64,000 nt of DNA from Sporosarcina sp. (lineage in GTDB: Bacteria; Bacillota; Bacilli; Bacillales_A; Planococcaceae), in NCBI GenBank assembly GCA_026169375.1, contig JAPFCR010000035.1, positions 186,001-250,000 on the forward strand, written 5' to 3'. The notes beneath the pieces are model-generated. The model did not search any database. It had not been told where the DNA came from and worked only from the letters and a program-made list of their open reading frames with translations. Positions 54,171 to 63,645 of the stretch are shown one piece after another. Position 1 is the first letter of the stretch; every line of letters begins with the position of its first letter. A program made the position numbers and the translations under genes.

Positions 54171-55070
54171 CTATGCTCTTGGGTGAGTATTCATATATGT
54201 TTTTCTTAAATGTTCTTTTGTCATATGTGTATATACTTGCGTCGAAGAGAGATGGGAATGTCCTAACAGCTCTTGGACTGATCGCATATCTGCTCCATTT
54301 TCTAATAAATGTGTTGCAAATGTATGACGTAACATATGTGGATAAATTTTAGTATGTAGCGAAGCACGTTCCATCACGCTATTTAAAATATAGCTGACCC
54401 CACTACTCGTTAATGGTTTACCACGCATATTCACAAACAAGATATCATGTTCTTCCTTCTTCATAATTCTTGGGCGACTCTCTTCCACATATGTAGTAAG
54501 TGCCTCGTTTGCAAAACTTCCAAAAGGAATATAACGCTCCTTCCTTCCTTTTCCCATCACTTTTACAATGCCAAGATTATTGTCAACATCTACTGTTTTT
54601 AAAGACGTCAATTCACTTACGCGCATTCCTGTTGCATAAAGCATTTCTAGAATCGCATAATCTCGTAGCGACTTTAAATCTGATCCTGCACATGCTTCAA
54701 ATAGCATCTCCATTTCTTTTTCATAAAAAAAAGCAGGTATTTTCTCTTGCTTTTTTGGATGATGAAGGACTGTAAATGCATAATCTGGAACATTATAACG
54801 GATATTTGCAAACTTAAAAAAAGAGCGAATCGAAGAAATTTTTCTAGAGATTGATGTTCTTGCTAACCCTTTATTATATAAAGTTGTTGCATAAAGTCTT
54901 GCTTCCACATAAGTAACATCATGTAAGTTTTCTATTCCTTCAACTGTAAGAAACGACAAGAATTCATCAATGTCTGTCGCATATTCAGTTGCAGTATATG
55001 ATGAATAATTACGTTCCAATTGGATATATAACATATATTCATCCCGAACAACTGAAGGCTTGATTGTCAA
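54171..55070 (-). CDS. xerC: Tyrosine recombinase XerC
   Basis: Resolves chromosome dimers at dif with XerD; B. subtilis CodV is the orthologue. The 299-residue protein has the N-terminal SAM-like DNA-binding domain (1-100) and a catalytic domain with Arg150, Lys174, His245, Arg248, His271 and Tyr280 all present. The start is TTG at 55070, 7 nt after AAGGAG. It is first in xerC-hslV-hslU-codY, the same order as codV-clpQ-clpY-codY. It is a housekeeping recombinase, not evidence for a mobile element. Confidence 0.94.
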   Translation of the reverse strand: MTIKPSVVRDEYMLYIQLERNYSSYTATEYATDIDEFLSFLTVEGIENLHDVTYVEARLYATTLYNKGLARTSISRKISSIRSFFKFANIRYNVPDYAFTVLHHPKKQEKIPAFFYEKEMEMLFEACAGSDLKSLRDYAILEMLYATGMRVSELTSLKTVDVDNNLGIVKVMGKGRKERYIPFGSFANEALTTYVEESRPRIMKKEEHDILFVNMRGKPLTSSGVSYILNSVMERASLHTKIYPHMLRHTFATHLLENGADMRSVQELLGHSHLSSTQVYTHMTKEHLRKTYMNTHPRA

Positions 55071-55099
55071 GTGATCACTCCTTATAGAAAACCCTAGTA

Positions 55100-55105
55100 A
55101 TTATA
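55100..55105 (-). promoter_or_regulatory. Candidate proximal promoter of xerC-hslV-hslU-codY (extended -10)
   Basis: A perfect TATAAT preceded by TGT, 30 nt before the xerC start. The -35 at 17 nt is weak (TGTCAA). The short leader is consistent with a promoter here. Confidence 0.5.
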
Positions 55106-55226
55106 ACAGGATAATATTAAATTTGACAGTAAAATGCTTTATTAAACATTTAATCAAACACTTCATTCAATTTTATTTTTCATTGAACTCATTGTTTTTT
55201 AAATATTCAGAAGCGCCCCACACTTC

Positions 55227-55256
55227 ACTATACTACAAATATCTAATTATAAGCAA
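55227..55256 (-). promoter_or_regulatory. Candidate distal promoter of xerC-hslV-hslU-codY
   Basis: -35 TTGCTT (55251-55256), an 18-nt spacer, and -10 TATAGT (55227-55232), lying just after the topA terminator. This is the better hexamer pair of the two candidates in the gap. Confidence 0.5.
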
Positions 55257-55299
55257 CTATAAACAATTTAATGGTTCAACTTCATATCATTGCCCATAC

Positions 55300-55325
55300 A
55301 AAAAGAGGAGCCGAAGCCCCCCTTC
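55300..55325 (-). terminator. Intrinsic terminator after topA
   Basis: A minus-strand stem of about nine pairs (GGC and GCT closing a TTCG tetraloop, flanked by AAGGGG/CCTCTT with G-T pairs) is followed by T5. It starts about 13 nt after the topA stop. Confidence 0.88.
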
Positions 55326-55338
55326 TGTTAAATCCTAC

Positions 55339-57414
55339 TTATTGAATATCCTCTTTGTATTCACATTCTGTACATTGAATTTGAACGCCTTTTCTTGATT
55401 TCTTCTCCACGAGTGTACTTTCACACTTCGGACAAGGTCTTGCAACTGGCTTATCCCAAGACACATACTCACACTCAGGATACTGGTCACAACCGTAAAA
55501 CGTACGACGCTTTTTACTTTTTCTTTCGACTACTTGTCCTTCTTTACAAGTTGGACAACTCACGCCAATTGGCTTCATTATTGCTTTTGTATTGCGGCAA
55601 TCTGGAAATCCAGAACACGCCATAAACTTTCCGTAACGACCAAGTTTATAGACCATTGGCTCTCCACATTTCTCACAATCTTCGCCAGCCGGCTCGTCTT
55701 TAATTTCAATTTTCTCCATTTCATTGTCCGCATATTCAACATGCTTTTCAAAATCTATATAAAAATTATCAATGACTTGGATCCATTGTTTCTTACCTTC
55801 TTCAACCGCATCTAGTTCATTTTCCATTTGCGCTGTAAATTCAACATCAATAATATCAGGGAAAAATTCGTTCACTGCATTGTGCACGATTGTCCCTAAT
55901 TCAGTTGGAATAAAACGCTTTGCATCCAGCGTTACGTAGCCTCTTCGCTGAATTGTATCAAGCGTAGGTGCAAATGTTGATGGACGCCCTATTCCGAGTT
56001 CTTCAAGCGTACGAACGAGTCGTGCTTCTGTAAATCTCGGTGGTGGTTGTGTGAAGTGTTGTTTCGGGTCGATTTCTTCAAACTTGACTTGTTCCCCTTT
56101 TTCAAGCGGTGGTAAAATCCGATCTTTCTCTTCTGTTTTATCGTCATTTCCTTCAACATAGACTTTCATAAAACCTTCGAATTTCACTTGTGAACCTGTC
56201 GATCTAAACTTCGCATCACCATTGACTAGATCTACACGTACTGTATCTAAAATTGCTGGTGCCATTTGACTTGCAACAAGACGTTCCCAAATCAACTTGT
56301 ATAATCTAAATTGATCACGCGATAAATGTTCTTTTAGCGCTGCTGGTGGACGCATCACAGACGTTGGACGAATCGCTTCGTGCGCGTCTTGAGCATTTTT
56401 CTTCTTGCTCTCTTTTTTCTTCGGTCCAGACGCTAAATATTCTTTACCGTACGTCTTTTCAATAAATCCTTTTGACTCTTCCTTTGCACTGTCCGCAATT
56501 CGTGTCGAGTCTGTTCTCATATAAGTGATGAGCCCGACTGTACCTTCTTTTCCAATGCTAATTCCTTCATATAACTGTTGCGCAATCATCATCGTTTTTC
56601 TTGCTCGGAAGTTTAACTTACGTGCCGCCTCTTGTTGTAAAGATGACGTCGTGAATGGAACAGCCGGATTTCTCTTACGTTCTCTTTTCACAACGTCATG
56701 AACTTCAAAGTTGTCCCCTTCTATTTGCTTGAGGACTTTGTCAACTTCTTCTTTATTTGCTAAGCCTTGTTTCTTTTTTAAATTACCATAATAAGACGCT
56801 TCGAATTTGGAACGCCCTTTTTTAACCGTTGTACTGATGCTCCAATATTCTTCTGGCTCAAATTTATTAATTTCATTTTCGCGATCAATAATTAAGCGCA
56901 GTGCTACAGATTGAACTCGGCCTGCTGATAATCCTTTTTTAACTTTCTTCCAAAGGATCGGACTAATGTTATAACCAACTAAACGATCTAAAATTCTACG
57001 TGCCTGTTGAGAATCAACTAGATCCATATCAATGGGTCTTGGGTTTTTAAATGATTCTTTAATCGCATCTTTCGTAATCTCGTTAAAAACGACTCGACAA
57101 TCCGACTCAATGTCAATACCCAGTTGGAAAGCTAAATGCCAAGCAATTGCTTCTCCTTCTCTGTCGGGGTCAGCCGCGAGATAAATCTTTTTGACTTTCT
57201 TTGCATCTTTCTTTAACTCTTGAAGAATTGGACCTTTTCCACGAATCGTAATGTATTTCGGTTCATAGTTATTTTCAGTATCTACACCCATTTGACTCTT
57301 AGGAAGATCCCTTAAATGTCCTAATGATGCTCTTACAATATACTTTTTCCCCAAATAGCGTTCAATCGTTTTTGCTTTCGCCGGGGATTCCACGATTACT
57401 AAATAATCTGCCAT
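55339..57414 (-). CDS. topA: DNA topoisomerase I
   Basis: Type IA topoisomerase that relaxes negative supercoils. The 691-residue protein matches B. subtilis in length. It has a TOPRIM domain (1-115) with [14 protein letters not shown] and [12 protein letters not shown], and the catalytic Tyr in [13 protein letters not shown] (about 295-307). Three C-terminal Cys4 zinc ribbons (about 575-690) are present: CEKCGEP.../CSGFPDC, CPTCKEG.../CDQYPEC and CPKCEST.../CTEC. All cysteines are present. It follows dprA. Confidence 0.98.
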   Translation of the reverse strand: MADYLVIVESPAKAKTIERYLGKKYIVRASLGHLRDLPKSQMGVDTENNYEPKYITIRGKGPILQELKKDAKKVKKIYLAADPDREGEAIAWHLAFQLGIDIESDCRVVFNEITKDAIKESFKNPRPIDMDLVDSQQARRILDRLVGYNISPILWKKVKKGLSAGRVQSVALRLIIDRENEINKFEPEEYWSISTTVKKGRSKFEASYYGNLKKKQGLANKEEVDKVLKQIEGDNFEVHDVVKRERKRNPAVPFTTSSLQQEAARKLNFRARKTMMIAQQLYEGISIGKEGTVGLITYMRTDSTRIADSAKEESKGFIEKTYGKEYLASGPKKKESKKKNAQDAHEAIRPTSVMRPPAALKEHLSRDQFRLYKLIWERLVASQMAPAILDTVRVDLVNGDAKFRSTGSQVKFEGFMKVYVEGNDDKTEEKDRILPPLEKGEQVKFEEIDPKQHFTQPPPRFTEARLVRTLEELGIGRPSTFAPTLDTIQRRGYVTLDAKRFIPTELGTIVHNAVNEFFPDIIDVEFTAQMENELDAVEEGKKQWIQVIDNFYIDFEKHVEYADNEMEKIEIKDEPAGEDCEKCGEPMVYKLGRYGKFMACSGFPDCRNTKAIMKPIGVSCPTCKEGQVVERKSKKRRTFYGCDQYPECEYVSWDKPVARPCPKCESTLVEKKSRKGVQIQCTECEYKEDIQ

Positions 57415-57476
57415 AAATTTTTCCCCCTTCTATAGAGGTTTCGATTTTCAACCTGAAAAGAATACCTGTTGCAAAA

Positions 57477-57500
57477 TGTATAACAGATTTTCAGAAAAAG
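57477..57500 (-). promoter_or_regulatory. Candidate topA promoter with CodY-box-like sequence
   Basis: The minus strand has CTTTTTCTGAAAATC (57486-57500), 12 of 15 matches to the CodY consensus with a perfect TTTTCTGAAAAT core, then TGT and a -10-like TATACA (57477-57482). The box would overlap the -35/spacer. Whether topA is CodY-controlled is not known to me. Confidence 0.4.
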
Positions 57501-57520
57501 CAAATTTTCTAGCAGTTTTT

Positions 57521-58402
57521 TTATTTTCTTAACGTATCAATCACTTGAAAACCGTGTGATAATGGCGCTGCACCCTCACCAATTAATTTATTTGGACCTT
57601 CTGATAAAGGAGAGGTAATTGGGCCGGGTACTGCAAATATATCTTTCCCGTGGTCTAATGCGTGCTCTACAGTACTCATTGTTCCGCTTTTTTTCATAGA
57701 CTCAGTGACAATAACCGCATTTGACAAGCCACTGATTATACGATTTCTCATTGGAAATGTCCACCTTTCTGGTCTTACATAAGGTGGATATTCCGTCACT
57801 AGTAAGTGTTTTGTAGCAATTATTTCCTTTATATTTTTATTTTCTCGTGGATACAAATGAAATAACCCATGACCAAGTACTGCTATTGTTTTTCCGCCGT
57901 ACCGGATTGCTGCTTCATGCGCAAATGTGTCAGCACCTTTTGCTAGACCAGAAACGATAATAACATCATTTTTAACAAGTGGCGGAACGATATAAGATAG
58001 TGCTTTCTCGGAATAAAATGTCGATTTTCTTGCGCCAATAATCGCTACTTTTCTTTCATTTTCTAATAATCTCGCATCCCCTTGCGCATATAAAATAGCA
58101 GGTGGATCAACCATAATAGAAAGTTCTTTTGGATAACATGGATTTGTAAAAGGAATAGGAATGATGTGATGAGTCTCGTATATCTGTTCAAATGGGGTGG
58201 ATGAACTTTGAGATAAATGCTCTTTTAATCTACTTGCTTTATCGAACGTTAAATTCAATAAATAAGCTAGTTTCTTCGCCGAGTAAGTAGGATAGCGTAT
58301 GAGTTCTGGATCTTCTTCTAATAATTGTCTGAAACGATTTGCGGGGGCTGGTAAAAAATAATGGATTGTTAGAAATCTTTTTTCAACATCCGATAATTGC
58401 AT
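57521..58402 (-). CDS. dprA: DNA processing protein DprA (Smf)
   Basis: Binds incoming single-stranded DNA and loads RecA during natural transformation. 293 residues from MQLSDVEKRF. The Rossmann-like DprA domain (about 60-270) has GARKSTFYSEKAL, VSGLAKGADTFAHEAA and RNRIISGLSNAVIV. I chose ATG 58402, 7 nt from GGAGG; the reading frame upstream runs through the sucD terminator. The short C-terminus lacks the winged-helix extension of some homologues. It lies between sucD and topA, as in B. subtilis. Confidence 0.95.
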   Translation of the reverse strand: MQLSDVEKRFLTIHYFLPAPANRFRQLLEEDPELIRYPTYSAKKLAYLLNLTFDKASRLKEHLSQSSSTPFEQIYETHHIIPIPFTNPCYPKELSIMVDPPAILYAQGDARLLENERKVAIIGARKSTFYSEKALSYIVPPLVKNDVIIVSGLAKGADTFAHEAAIRYGGKTIAVLGHGLFHLYPRENKNIKEIIATKHLLVTEYPPYVRPERWTFPMRNRIISGLSNAVIVTESMKKSGTMSTVEHALDHGKDIFAVPGPITSPLSEGPNKLIGEGAAPLSHGFQVIDTLRK

Positions 58403-58416
58403 AAACATTCCTCCAT

Positions 58417-58454
58417 ATAAAAAGTACAACGTATATTCACGACACGTTGTACTT
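58417..58454 (-). terminator. Intrinsic terminator between sucD and dprA
   Basis: A perfect 11-bp minus-strand stem AAGTACAACGT / ACGTTGTACTT (11-nt loop) continues into a T-rich run. It begins 6 nt after the sucD stop and ends 14 nt before the dprA ATG, abutting its GGAGG. Confidence 0.92.
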
Positions 58455-58460
58455 CTCATC

Positions 58461-59363
58461 TTAATGTGTTTTTACTTTTTCGTAAAGACCTTTTTCTTTA
58501 ACAACTTTAATAAAGGTCTCTCCAATGACTGATGGCGTCTCAGCAGTTTCAACACCCGCAGCATTGAGTGCTTTAATTTTATCAGCTGCTGATCCTTTTC
58601 CACCAGAAATAATTGCACCAGCATGCCCCATACGTTTACCTTCAGGTGCCGTTTGACCGCCGATGAAGCCAACGACAGGTTTTGTCATATGTTCTGTAAT
58701 CCATTCTGCTGCCTCTTCTTCAGCCGTTCCACCGATTTCTCCAATCATTACAACGGCATATGTTTCCGGATCTTCGTTAAACTCTTTTAAAACATCGATA
58801 AAACTCGTCCCATTGACTGGGTCTCCGCCAATTCCTACAGCTGTTGTTTGGCCGATTCCTGCTTTACTTAATTGGTGTGTTGCTTCATACGTCAGCGTAC
58901 CTGAGCGGGATACAACACCGACATGCCCTTTTGTATGAATATACCCAGGCATAATCCCAATCTTACACTCATCTGCTGTAATAACACCTGGGCAGTTTGG
59001 TCCAACGAGACGTGTCTTTTTCCCTTCCATATAACGCTTTACTTTCACCATATCTAAAATTGGTATATGTTCTGTAATACAAATAACCATATCTAATTCT
59101 GCATCTACTGCTTCCATAATAGCATCCGCAGCAAATGGTGCTGGTACGTAAATAACTGAAACAGAAGCGCCTGTCTCTTCCACAGCATCGACCACTGTAT
59201 TAAAAACTGGTACACCTTCCGCAGTCTCCCCGCCTCTACCTGGTGTCACGCCTGCTACAATTTTCGTTCCATACTCGAGCATTTCTTTCGTATGAAAGAG
59301 TGCTGTCGCTCCCGTGATTCCTTGTACGAGCACTTTTGTCTCTTTATTAATATAAATACTCAT
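58461..59363 (-). CDS. sucD: Succinyl-CoA synthetase, alpha subunit
   Basis: TCA-cycle enzyme making ATP/GTP from succinyl-CoA. The 300-residue protein has a CoA-binding Rossmann domain (1-125) with [18 protein letters not shown] and the ligase domain, with the phospho-His in [18 protein letters not shown] (about 240-257; His of GHAGA). GPNCPGVI is the other family motif (about 121-128). It lies 18 nt after sucC. Confidence 0.97.
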   Translation of the reverse strand: MSIYINKETKVLVQGITGATALFHTKEMLEYGTKIVAGVTPGRGGETAEGVPVFNTVVDAVEETGASVSVIYVPAPFAADAIMEAVDAELDMVICITEHIPILDMVKVKRYMEGKKTRLVGPNCPGVITADECKIGIMPGYIHTKGHVGVVSRSGTLTYEATHQLSKAGIGQTTAVGIGGDPVNGTSFIDVLKEFNEDPETYAVVMIGEIGGTAEEEAAEWITEHMTKPVVGFIGGQTAPEGKRMGHAGAIISGGKGSAADKIKALNAAGVETAETPSVIGETFIKVVKEKGLYEKVKTH

Positions 59364-59381
59364 CTTTTATCCCTGCCTTTC

Positions 59382-60542
59382 TTAGCCTACGCGTTCAACA
59401 ATCTTCTGTGCACCGTCTGCCATTGAATCTGCAGCGATGATATCAAGTCCTGATTCGTTCAATAAAGCTTTCCCTTTCCTAACATTTGTACCTTCTAAAC
59501 GCACGACAAGTGGAACTTCTAAGCCGACTTCTTTTGCAGCTGTAATCACACCTTCTGCAATGACATCACACTTCATAATTCCACCGAATATGTTTACGAA
59601 AATACCTTTTACCGCTTCATCTGAAAGGATAATTTTAAACGCTTCTGTAACTTTTTCAGCTGTTGCACCGCCACCAACGTCAAGGAAGTTAGCAGGTGTT
59701 CCACCGTAGTAATGGATTGTATCCATTGTTGCCATAGCAAGGCCAGCACCGTTAACCATACAGCCGATATTTCCATCTAAAGCGATATAGCTAAGGTCAT
59801 ATTTAGATGCTTCAATTTCTTTTGGATCTTCTTCGTCATAATCACGAAGTTCTACAATATCCTTATGTCGATATAATGCACTCTCATCAAAATTAAATTT
59901 TGCATCAAGTGCTAAAATATCCTCTTCCGCCGTTACGACAAGTGGATTAATCTCTACAGTTGAGGCATCTTTTTCAATAAATACTTTGTAAAGACCTAAC
60001 ATAAAGTTTACTGCCTTATTGACAAGATGTTTTGGAATATTAATGTTGAAAGCAATCCGTCGTGCTTGAAATCCCGTTAATCCAACAACTGGATCAATCA
60101 CTTCTTTGAATATTTTCTCAGGTGTCTCCGCAGCAACTGCTTCAATGTCAACGCCGCCTTCTTCAGAACCCATTAGTACAACGCGTTCTGACGTCGGATC
60201 TAATACATAGCCTATATAATACTCTTTTTCGATATTAGAACCTTCTTCAATCAGTAAACGCTTTACTTCTTTTCCTTCTGGACCTGTTTGTTCCGTGACA
60301 AGAATTTCACCTAATAATTCTTTGGCATACGCGCGAACTTCGTCAAGGGTTTTAGCGATCTTAACGCCACCTGCTTTACCTCGTCCCCCCGCATGAATTT
60401 GTGCTTTAACGACAATCACATCTGTCGTTAATTGTTTAGCTGCTCTAACTGCCTCTTCAGGTGAAAAAGCGACGATTCCGTTTGAAACAGCTACACCATA
60501 ATCACGTAAAATCTGTTTACCTTGATATTCATGGATATTCAT
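59382..60542 (-). CDS. sucC: Succinyl-CoA synthetase, beta subunit
   Basis: Partner of sucD. The 386-residue protein begins [20 protein letters not shown] and has an ATP-grasp domain (1-235) with [13 protein letters not shown] and EINPLVVT. The C-terminal flavodoxin-like ligase domain (about 245-386) has [19 protein letters not shown] and [11 protein letters not shown] chose ATG 60542, about 9 nt from GGAGG; six in-frame codons upstream are not family-like. Confidence 0.97.
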   Translation of the reverse strand: MNIHEYQGKQILRDYGVAVSNGIVAFSPEEAVRAAKQLTTDVIVVKAQIHAGGRGKAGGVKIAKTLDEVRAYAKELLGEILVTEQTGPEGKEVKRLLIEEGSNIEKEYYIGYVLDPTSERVVLMGSEEGGVDIEAVAAETPEKIFKEVIDPVVGLTGFQARRIAFNINIPKHLVNKAVNFMLGLYKVFIEKDASTVEINPLVVTAEEDILALDAKFNFDESALYRHKDIVELRDYDEEDPKEIEASKYDLSYIALDGNIGCMVNGAGLAMATMDTIHYYGGTPANFLDVGGGATAEKVTEAFKIILSDEAVKGIFVNIFGGIMKCDVIAEGVITAAKEVGLEVPLVVRLEGTNVRKGKALLNESGLDIIAADSMADGAQKIVERVG

Positions 60543-60592
60543 CTTACATCCTCCAATCAAACTTGTAGATCAATAAAGTGCTTACCGTTATA

Positions 60593-60621
60593 AGTGTAGT
60601 AAAGATGACACATAATGTCCA
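60593..60621 (-). promoter_or_regulatory. Candidate sucCD promoter
   Basis: -35 TGGACA (60616-60621), a 17-nt spacer, and -10 TACACT (60593-60598), about 50 nt before sucC. A CodY-box-like AATTTTCGAGTAATT (60635-60649, 11 of 15) lies just upstream of the -35. Confidence 0.55.
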
Positions 60622-60672
60622 CATATGACTTTTAAATTACTCGAAAATTTCTAATCTATTTATATTTTTATA

Positions 60673-60966
60673 TTAAGTAGATTTTCTTTTTAATTCATGT
60701 CTTTGATCAACATGATAAATATAAGCAAATACTTCGGATACAGCTTGGTATAGCTCTTCTGGAATCGATTCATTAATATCTAATTGACCTAATAATTCTA
60801 GTAAACTTGGATCTTCTTGAATTGGGACCGCATTTTCTTTTGCTTTCATTAAAATATTTTCTGCTATTTTCCCTTTTCCTTTTGCAACTACTTTCGGTGC
60901 ATCTGACTCAGTTGGTTCATAAGAAAGTGCAACAGCTTCTTTTCTAATCTCTTTATTTGCTGTCAT
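60673..60966 (-). CDS. ylqH: YlqH, FlhB C-terminal domain-like protein
   Basis: 97 residues that parallel the cytoplasmic domain of FlhB after its cleavage site: VALSYEPTESDAPKVVAKGKG matches the FlhB stretch ending PVVVAKG, and IPEELYQAVSEVFAYIYHVD matches its C-terminal helix. There is no membrane part and no NPTH motif, so it cannot self-cleave. Such free FlhB-C proteins (YlqH/FlhX) occur beside rnhB in Bacillales; their role is not settled. The ATG overlaps the ylqG stop by 4 nt, which ties it to a FliK-like partner. Confidence 0.88.
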   Translation of the reverse strand: MTANKEIRKEAVALSYEPTESDAPKVVAKGKGKIAENILMKAKENAVPIQEDPSLLELLGQLDINESIPEELYQAVSEVFAYIYHVDQRHELKRKST

Positions 60967-62813
60967 ATTCGAAAATCCAATCCTCCTTCATAAACCTCTT
61001 TTGCTTTCGCAGGCTTGCTTTCTTTTTCATGCTCAAGGAAACCTTCGAAAAACACACCTGACAACGTATAACCGATTGCGCTTAAACCGTCTTTCAGCTG
61101 TTCTTCTAAAGGTTGGCCGAGCATTTTTAATGTAGCGTCTTCGTTAAAAACAGTCACCGTCACAATTCGATTTTGAACTTGCATATCAACAACCGTTTCC
61201 TGTAGTGAATGTAAATTCAAATAAAAAAGAATTCGTGCGAAGTCTGCATCTATTTTATCGTCTTCTTTCATGCGGCCATTCCACTGTAAAGTGGCATCTA
61301 TTTTCTTACCGAAAAATTCTAATGGTAATTGCATCACGAGTTGCTGATTGACACCACTTTCAGTAGACATTAAAGGGCTTCCATTCATACGCACAACAAA
61401 TTGCTCAGCTATTTCTCGTGCATTTGCAGATATCGCTGGATCATGTAGCATCGTTAACAATTGCGGCTTCAATGTTTGCATCAAGCGCTCAGGTTGCGCT
61501 TCTTTTCCTAGTAAGGCAGATTCATAATTCATCCCAAGTGAACGAAAAATTGTTTGTATAGTATCTTTCATCATTTTCCCGTCAATCGCTGTTGAGACAG
61601 TTGACTCTGCTAATTGAACAAGCTGCTGAACAGCAGTACGATTTGATTGTTCAGCGTTTTGTAAAAGCGTCATCATTTTGCTAGAATCATTACTTGGTTC
61701 GCCGTAGTTTAATAAAGATAACAATGTTTGTGTTAATTGATTTGGCAACTGGTTGATTGGTTGATTTGCAACTTGGTTTGTCGATTGCATCAGATTCTTC
61801 GCTACACTTTCACTTAACATTTGAACTACGGCTTGAGCAAATGATTGCATGCCTTGTGTACGTGCGATCGTCACTAAACTTTCTCTTTGACTGGTCGTTA
61901 AACTGCTTAACTCTGAAACGAATTGCGAAATAGTTTCTAATTGCGGTAGTGATAAACTTCCTTGTGGCACTTGCGAAAATCCCGCTCGTTCAGCGATGAT
62001 TGTAGCTAATGTATTTGGTAAGTTTGGTAGTGACGCTTGACGTGGAATAATTCCCGATTCCTTTAAAAGTTGAAGTGTTGAAAAACGTAATTCAGGACTT
62101 TGCTCGTTATTTAACAACGTCCTTAATGACTCTCCTAATAACGCTGTACTTGTTGATGTTGCAAGAGGTCTTTCGATTTGACTCAGCACTTTTAGCATGT
62201 TTTCTCTCATTTGCGCCGGAATCGAAGAATCACTTTGTAAAGTGGTTTTTAAGGATTGCATCGTTGTATGTAATCCTTCTTTTGACTCTACACCTAAAAT
62301 GGCTTGAAAGAGGTTTTCTGTTAGCGGTAATTTCAGGTTTAACATTTTCTGAATGGATCCTAATGCATTTTGTTGATTTTCTGTTGGTGTTCCTTGTAGC
62401 AGTTGAACCGCCTGCAAAATCCCCTCTCGACTAATCGGGATTTTATTTTCAAGTACGAAAGATAATAGCGTTGTCATTTCAGGTGACTTAGGCAACTGCA
62501 TCGCTTGTATTAAATTTTGTAGTTGTTGCCCAACATTTGCTTGTGCGCTTGTAGGTCCTGAAATAATTTTCAGTTGAACTTCCGGTTGTACAGATGTCAC
62601 TTGAAAATAATACGAATCACCCGCTCTCATCGGCACTTCTAACTTGGCGACCATTTTATGATTGCCTACTTGCACTTCTGCTAATTGCCCGGGAAATAAT
62701 TGTTGAATTTTGCCATGAATCATTTGACCTTCATTTAACACGAGTGGTTGTTGGCTCCCCTGAGCTGCTCCAGTCATTTGTGATTGGATGGTATTCATAA
62801 ATGAAATTGACAT
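60963..62813 (-). CDS. ylqG: YlqG, FliK-like protein with Flg_hook C-terminal domain
   Basis: 616 residues. The long N-terminal part (1-480) is rich in Gln, Ser, Thr and Leu and has few charges. The C-terminal region (about 490-600) fits the Flg_hook/FliK_C pattern: LPLEFFGKKIDATLQWNG, ARILFYLNLHSLQETVVDMQ, VTVFNEDATLKMLGQPLEEQ. The B. subtilis counterpart YlqG has no established function. It sits between rnhB (38-nt gap) and ylqH (4-nt overlap), giving a FliK-like/FlhB-like gene pair outside the fla/che operon. AAGGAG precedes the ATG at 62813. Confidence 0.85.
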   Translation of the reverse strand: MSISFMNTIQSQMTGAAQGSQQPLVLNEGQMIHGKIQQLFPGQLAEVQVGNHKMVAKLEVPMRAGDSYYFQVTSVQPEVQLKIISGPTSAQANVGQQLQNLIQAMQLPKSPEMTTLLSFVLENKIPISREGILQAVQLLQGTPTENQQNALGSIQKMLNLKLPLTENLFQAILGVESKEGLHTTMQSLKTTLQSDSSIPAQMRENMLKVLSQIERPLATSTSTALLGESLRTLLNNEQSPELRFSTLQLLKESGIIPRQASLPNLPNTLATIIAERAGFSQVPQGSLSLPQLETISQFVSELSSLTTSQRESLVTIARTQGMQSFAQAVVQMLSESVAKNLMQSTNQVANQPINQLPNQLTQTLLSLLNYGEPSNDSSKMMTLLQNAEQSNRTAVQQLVQLAESTVSTAIDGKMMKDTIQTIFRSLGMNYESALLGKEAQPERLMQTLKPQLLTMLHDPAISANAREIAEQFVVRMNGSPLMSTESGVNQQLVMQLPLEFFGKKIDATLQWNGRMKEDDKIDADFARILFYLNLHSLQETVVDMQVQNRIVTVTVFNEDATLKMLGQPLEEQLKDGLSAIGYTLSGVFFEGFLEHEKESKPAKAKEVYEGGLDFRI

Positions 62814-62851
62814 ACTCCTTTCCTCCTTTCCTCTGTTGTCGCTCGTTTAAT

Positions 62852-63619
62852 TTAACTGTTTATTAATGATTTTACTGGCTCAAATGTTCTTCGGTGGTGT
62901 ACACATGGTCCATGTGTTTCTAAAGCCTTTACATGATCAGCTGTTCCGTATCCAGCATTTTTTTCAAATTGATACATCGGATAATCTTCATGGATTTGTT
63001 TCATATAGTCATCCCGCGTTGTTTTAGCTAACATAGATGCGGCAGCAACCGCCAAACTTTGTGCATCCGCTTTTACAACTGATGCCGTTCGTTGCTGTAA
63101 AGATAAAGCCATTGCATCAGCGATTACAAAATCTGGTCTTGTTTCTAAAGTCTTCACCGCCATTTCCATAGATTTTCGCGTTGCTTCATATATATTGATG
63201 TCATCAATCACATTCGCTGGTTGAATATGAATTGCATAAGCGATTGCGATTTCTTTTATTTTCTCAGCAAATTGTTCTCTTTTTTCTTTAGATACTGCTT
63301 TTGAATCATCCAAACCTATTAGTTCATCACAATCATCCGGTAATATCACGGCTGCTGTAACGACAGGACCCGCTAATGGACCTCTTCCTGCTTCATCCAC
63401 TCCAGCAATCAACGCTTCTGGAAATGGCTTATAAGACGCATCAAAGTCTTTCTTAGCAATATGCGCTAGACGTTTTAATCCCCTTTTTTTGTGATTTGCA
63501 TGCCATCGTTTTAAGGCTCTTTTCACGCCTATTCTTTCATCACTTTCTAGCTCTTCAATCCATTTAGTTGGTGTTTCTTGTTCTTTTAAAAGCACTTCAA
63601 TTTCTTTCACTGTTTTCAT
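62852..63619 (-). CDS. rnhB: Ribonuclease HII
   Basis: Cuts RNA-DNA hybrids and excises single ribonucleotides from DNA. The 255-residue protein has an N-terminal extension (1-68) usual in Bacillales and a catalytic core with IAGVDEAGRGPLAGPV (Asp75, Glu76), the KEKREQF helix and DFVIADAMAL (Asp168). It is preceded by a near-perfect sigma-D promoter and followed by ylqG-ylqH, so part of its transcription may be motility-linked. Confidence 0.97.
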   Translation of the reverse strand: MKTVKEIEVLLKEQETPTKWIEELESDERIGVKRALKRWHANHKKRGLKRLAHIAKKDFDASYKPFPEALIAGVDEAGRGPLAGPVVTAAVILPDDCDELIGLDDSKAVSKEKREQFAEKIKEIAIAYAIHIQPANVIDDINIYEATRKSMEMAVKTLETRPDFVIADAMALSLQQRTASVVKADAQSLAVAAASMLAKTTRDDYMKQIHEDYPMYQFEKNAGYGTADHVKALETHGPCVHHRRTFEPVKSLINS

Positions 63620-63645
63620 GTGATCACCTAACTTTCTCTATTTTA

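Noticed and set aside
54171..55070. Tyrosine recombinase as a sign of a prophage or integrative element
   Set aside because: It is XerC in its conserved place before hslV-hslU-codY, with no att-like repeats or phage genes nearby.
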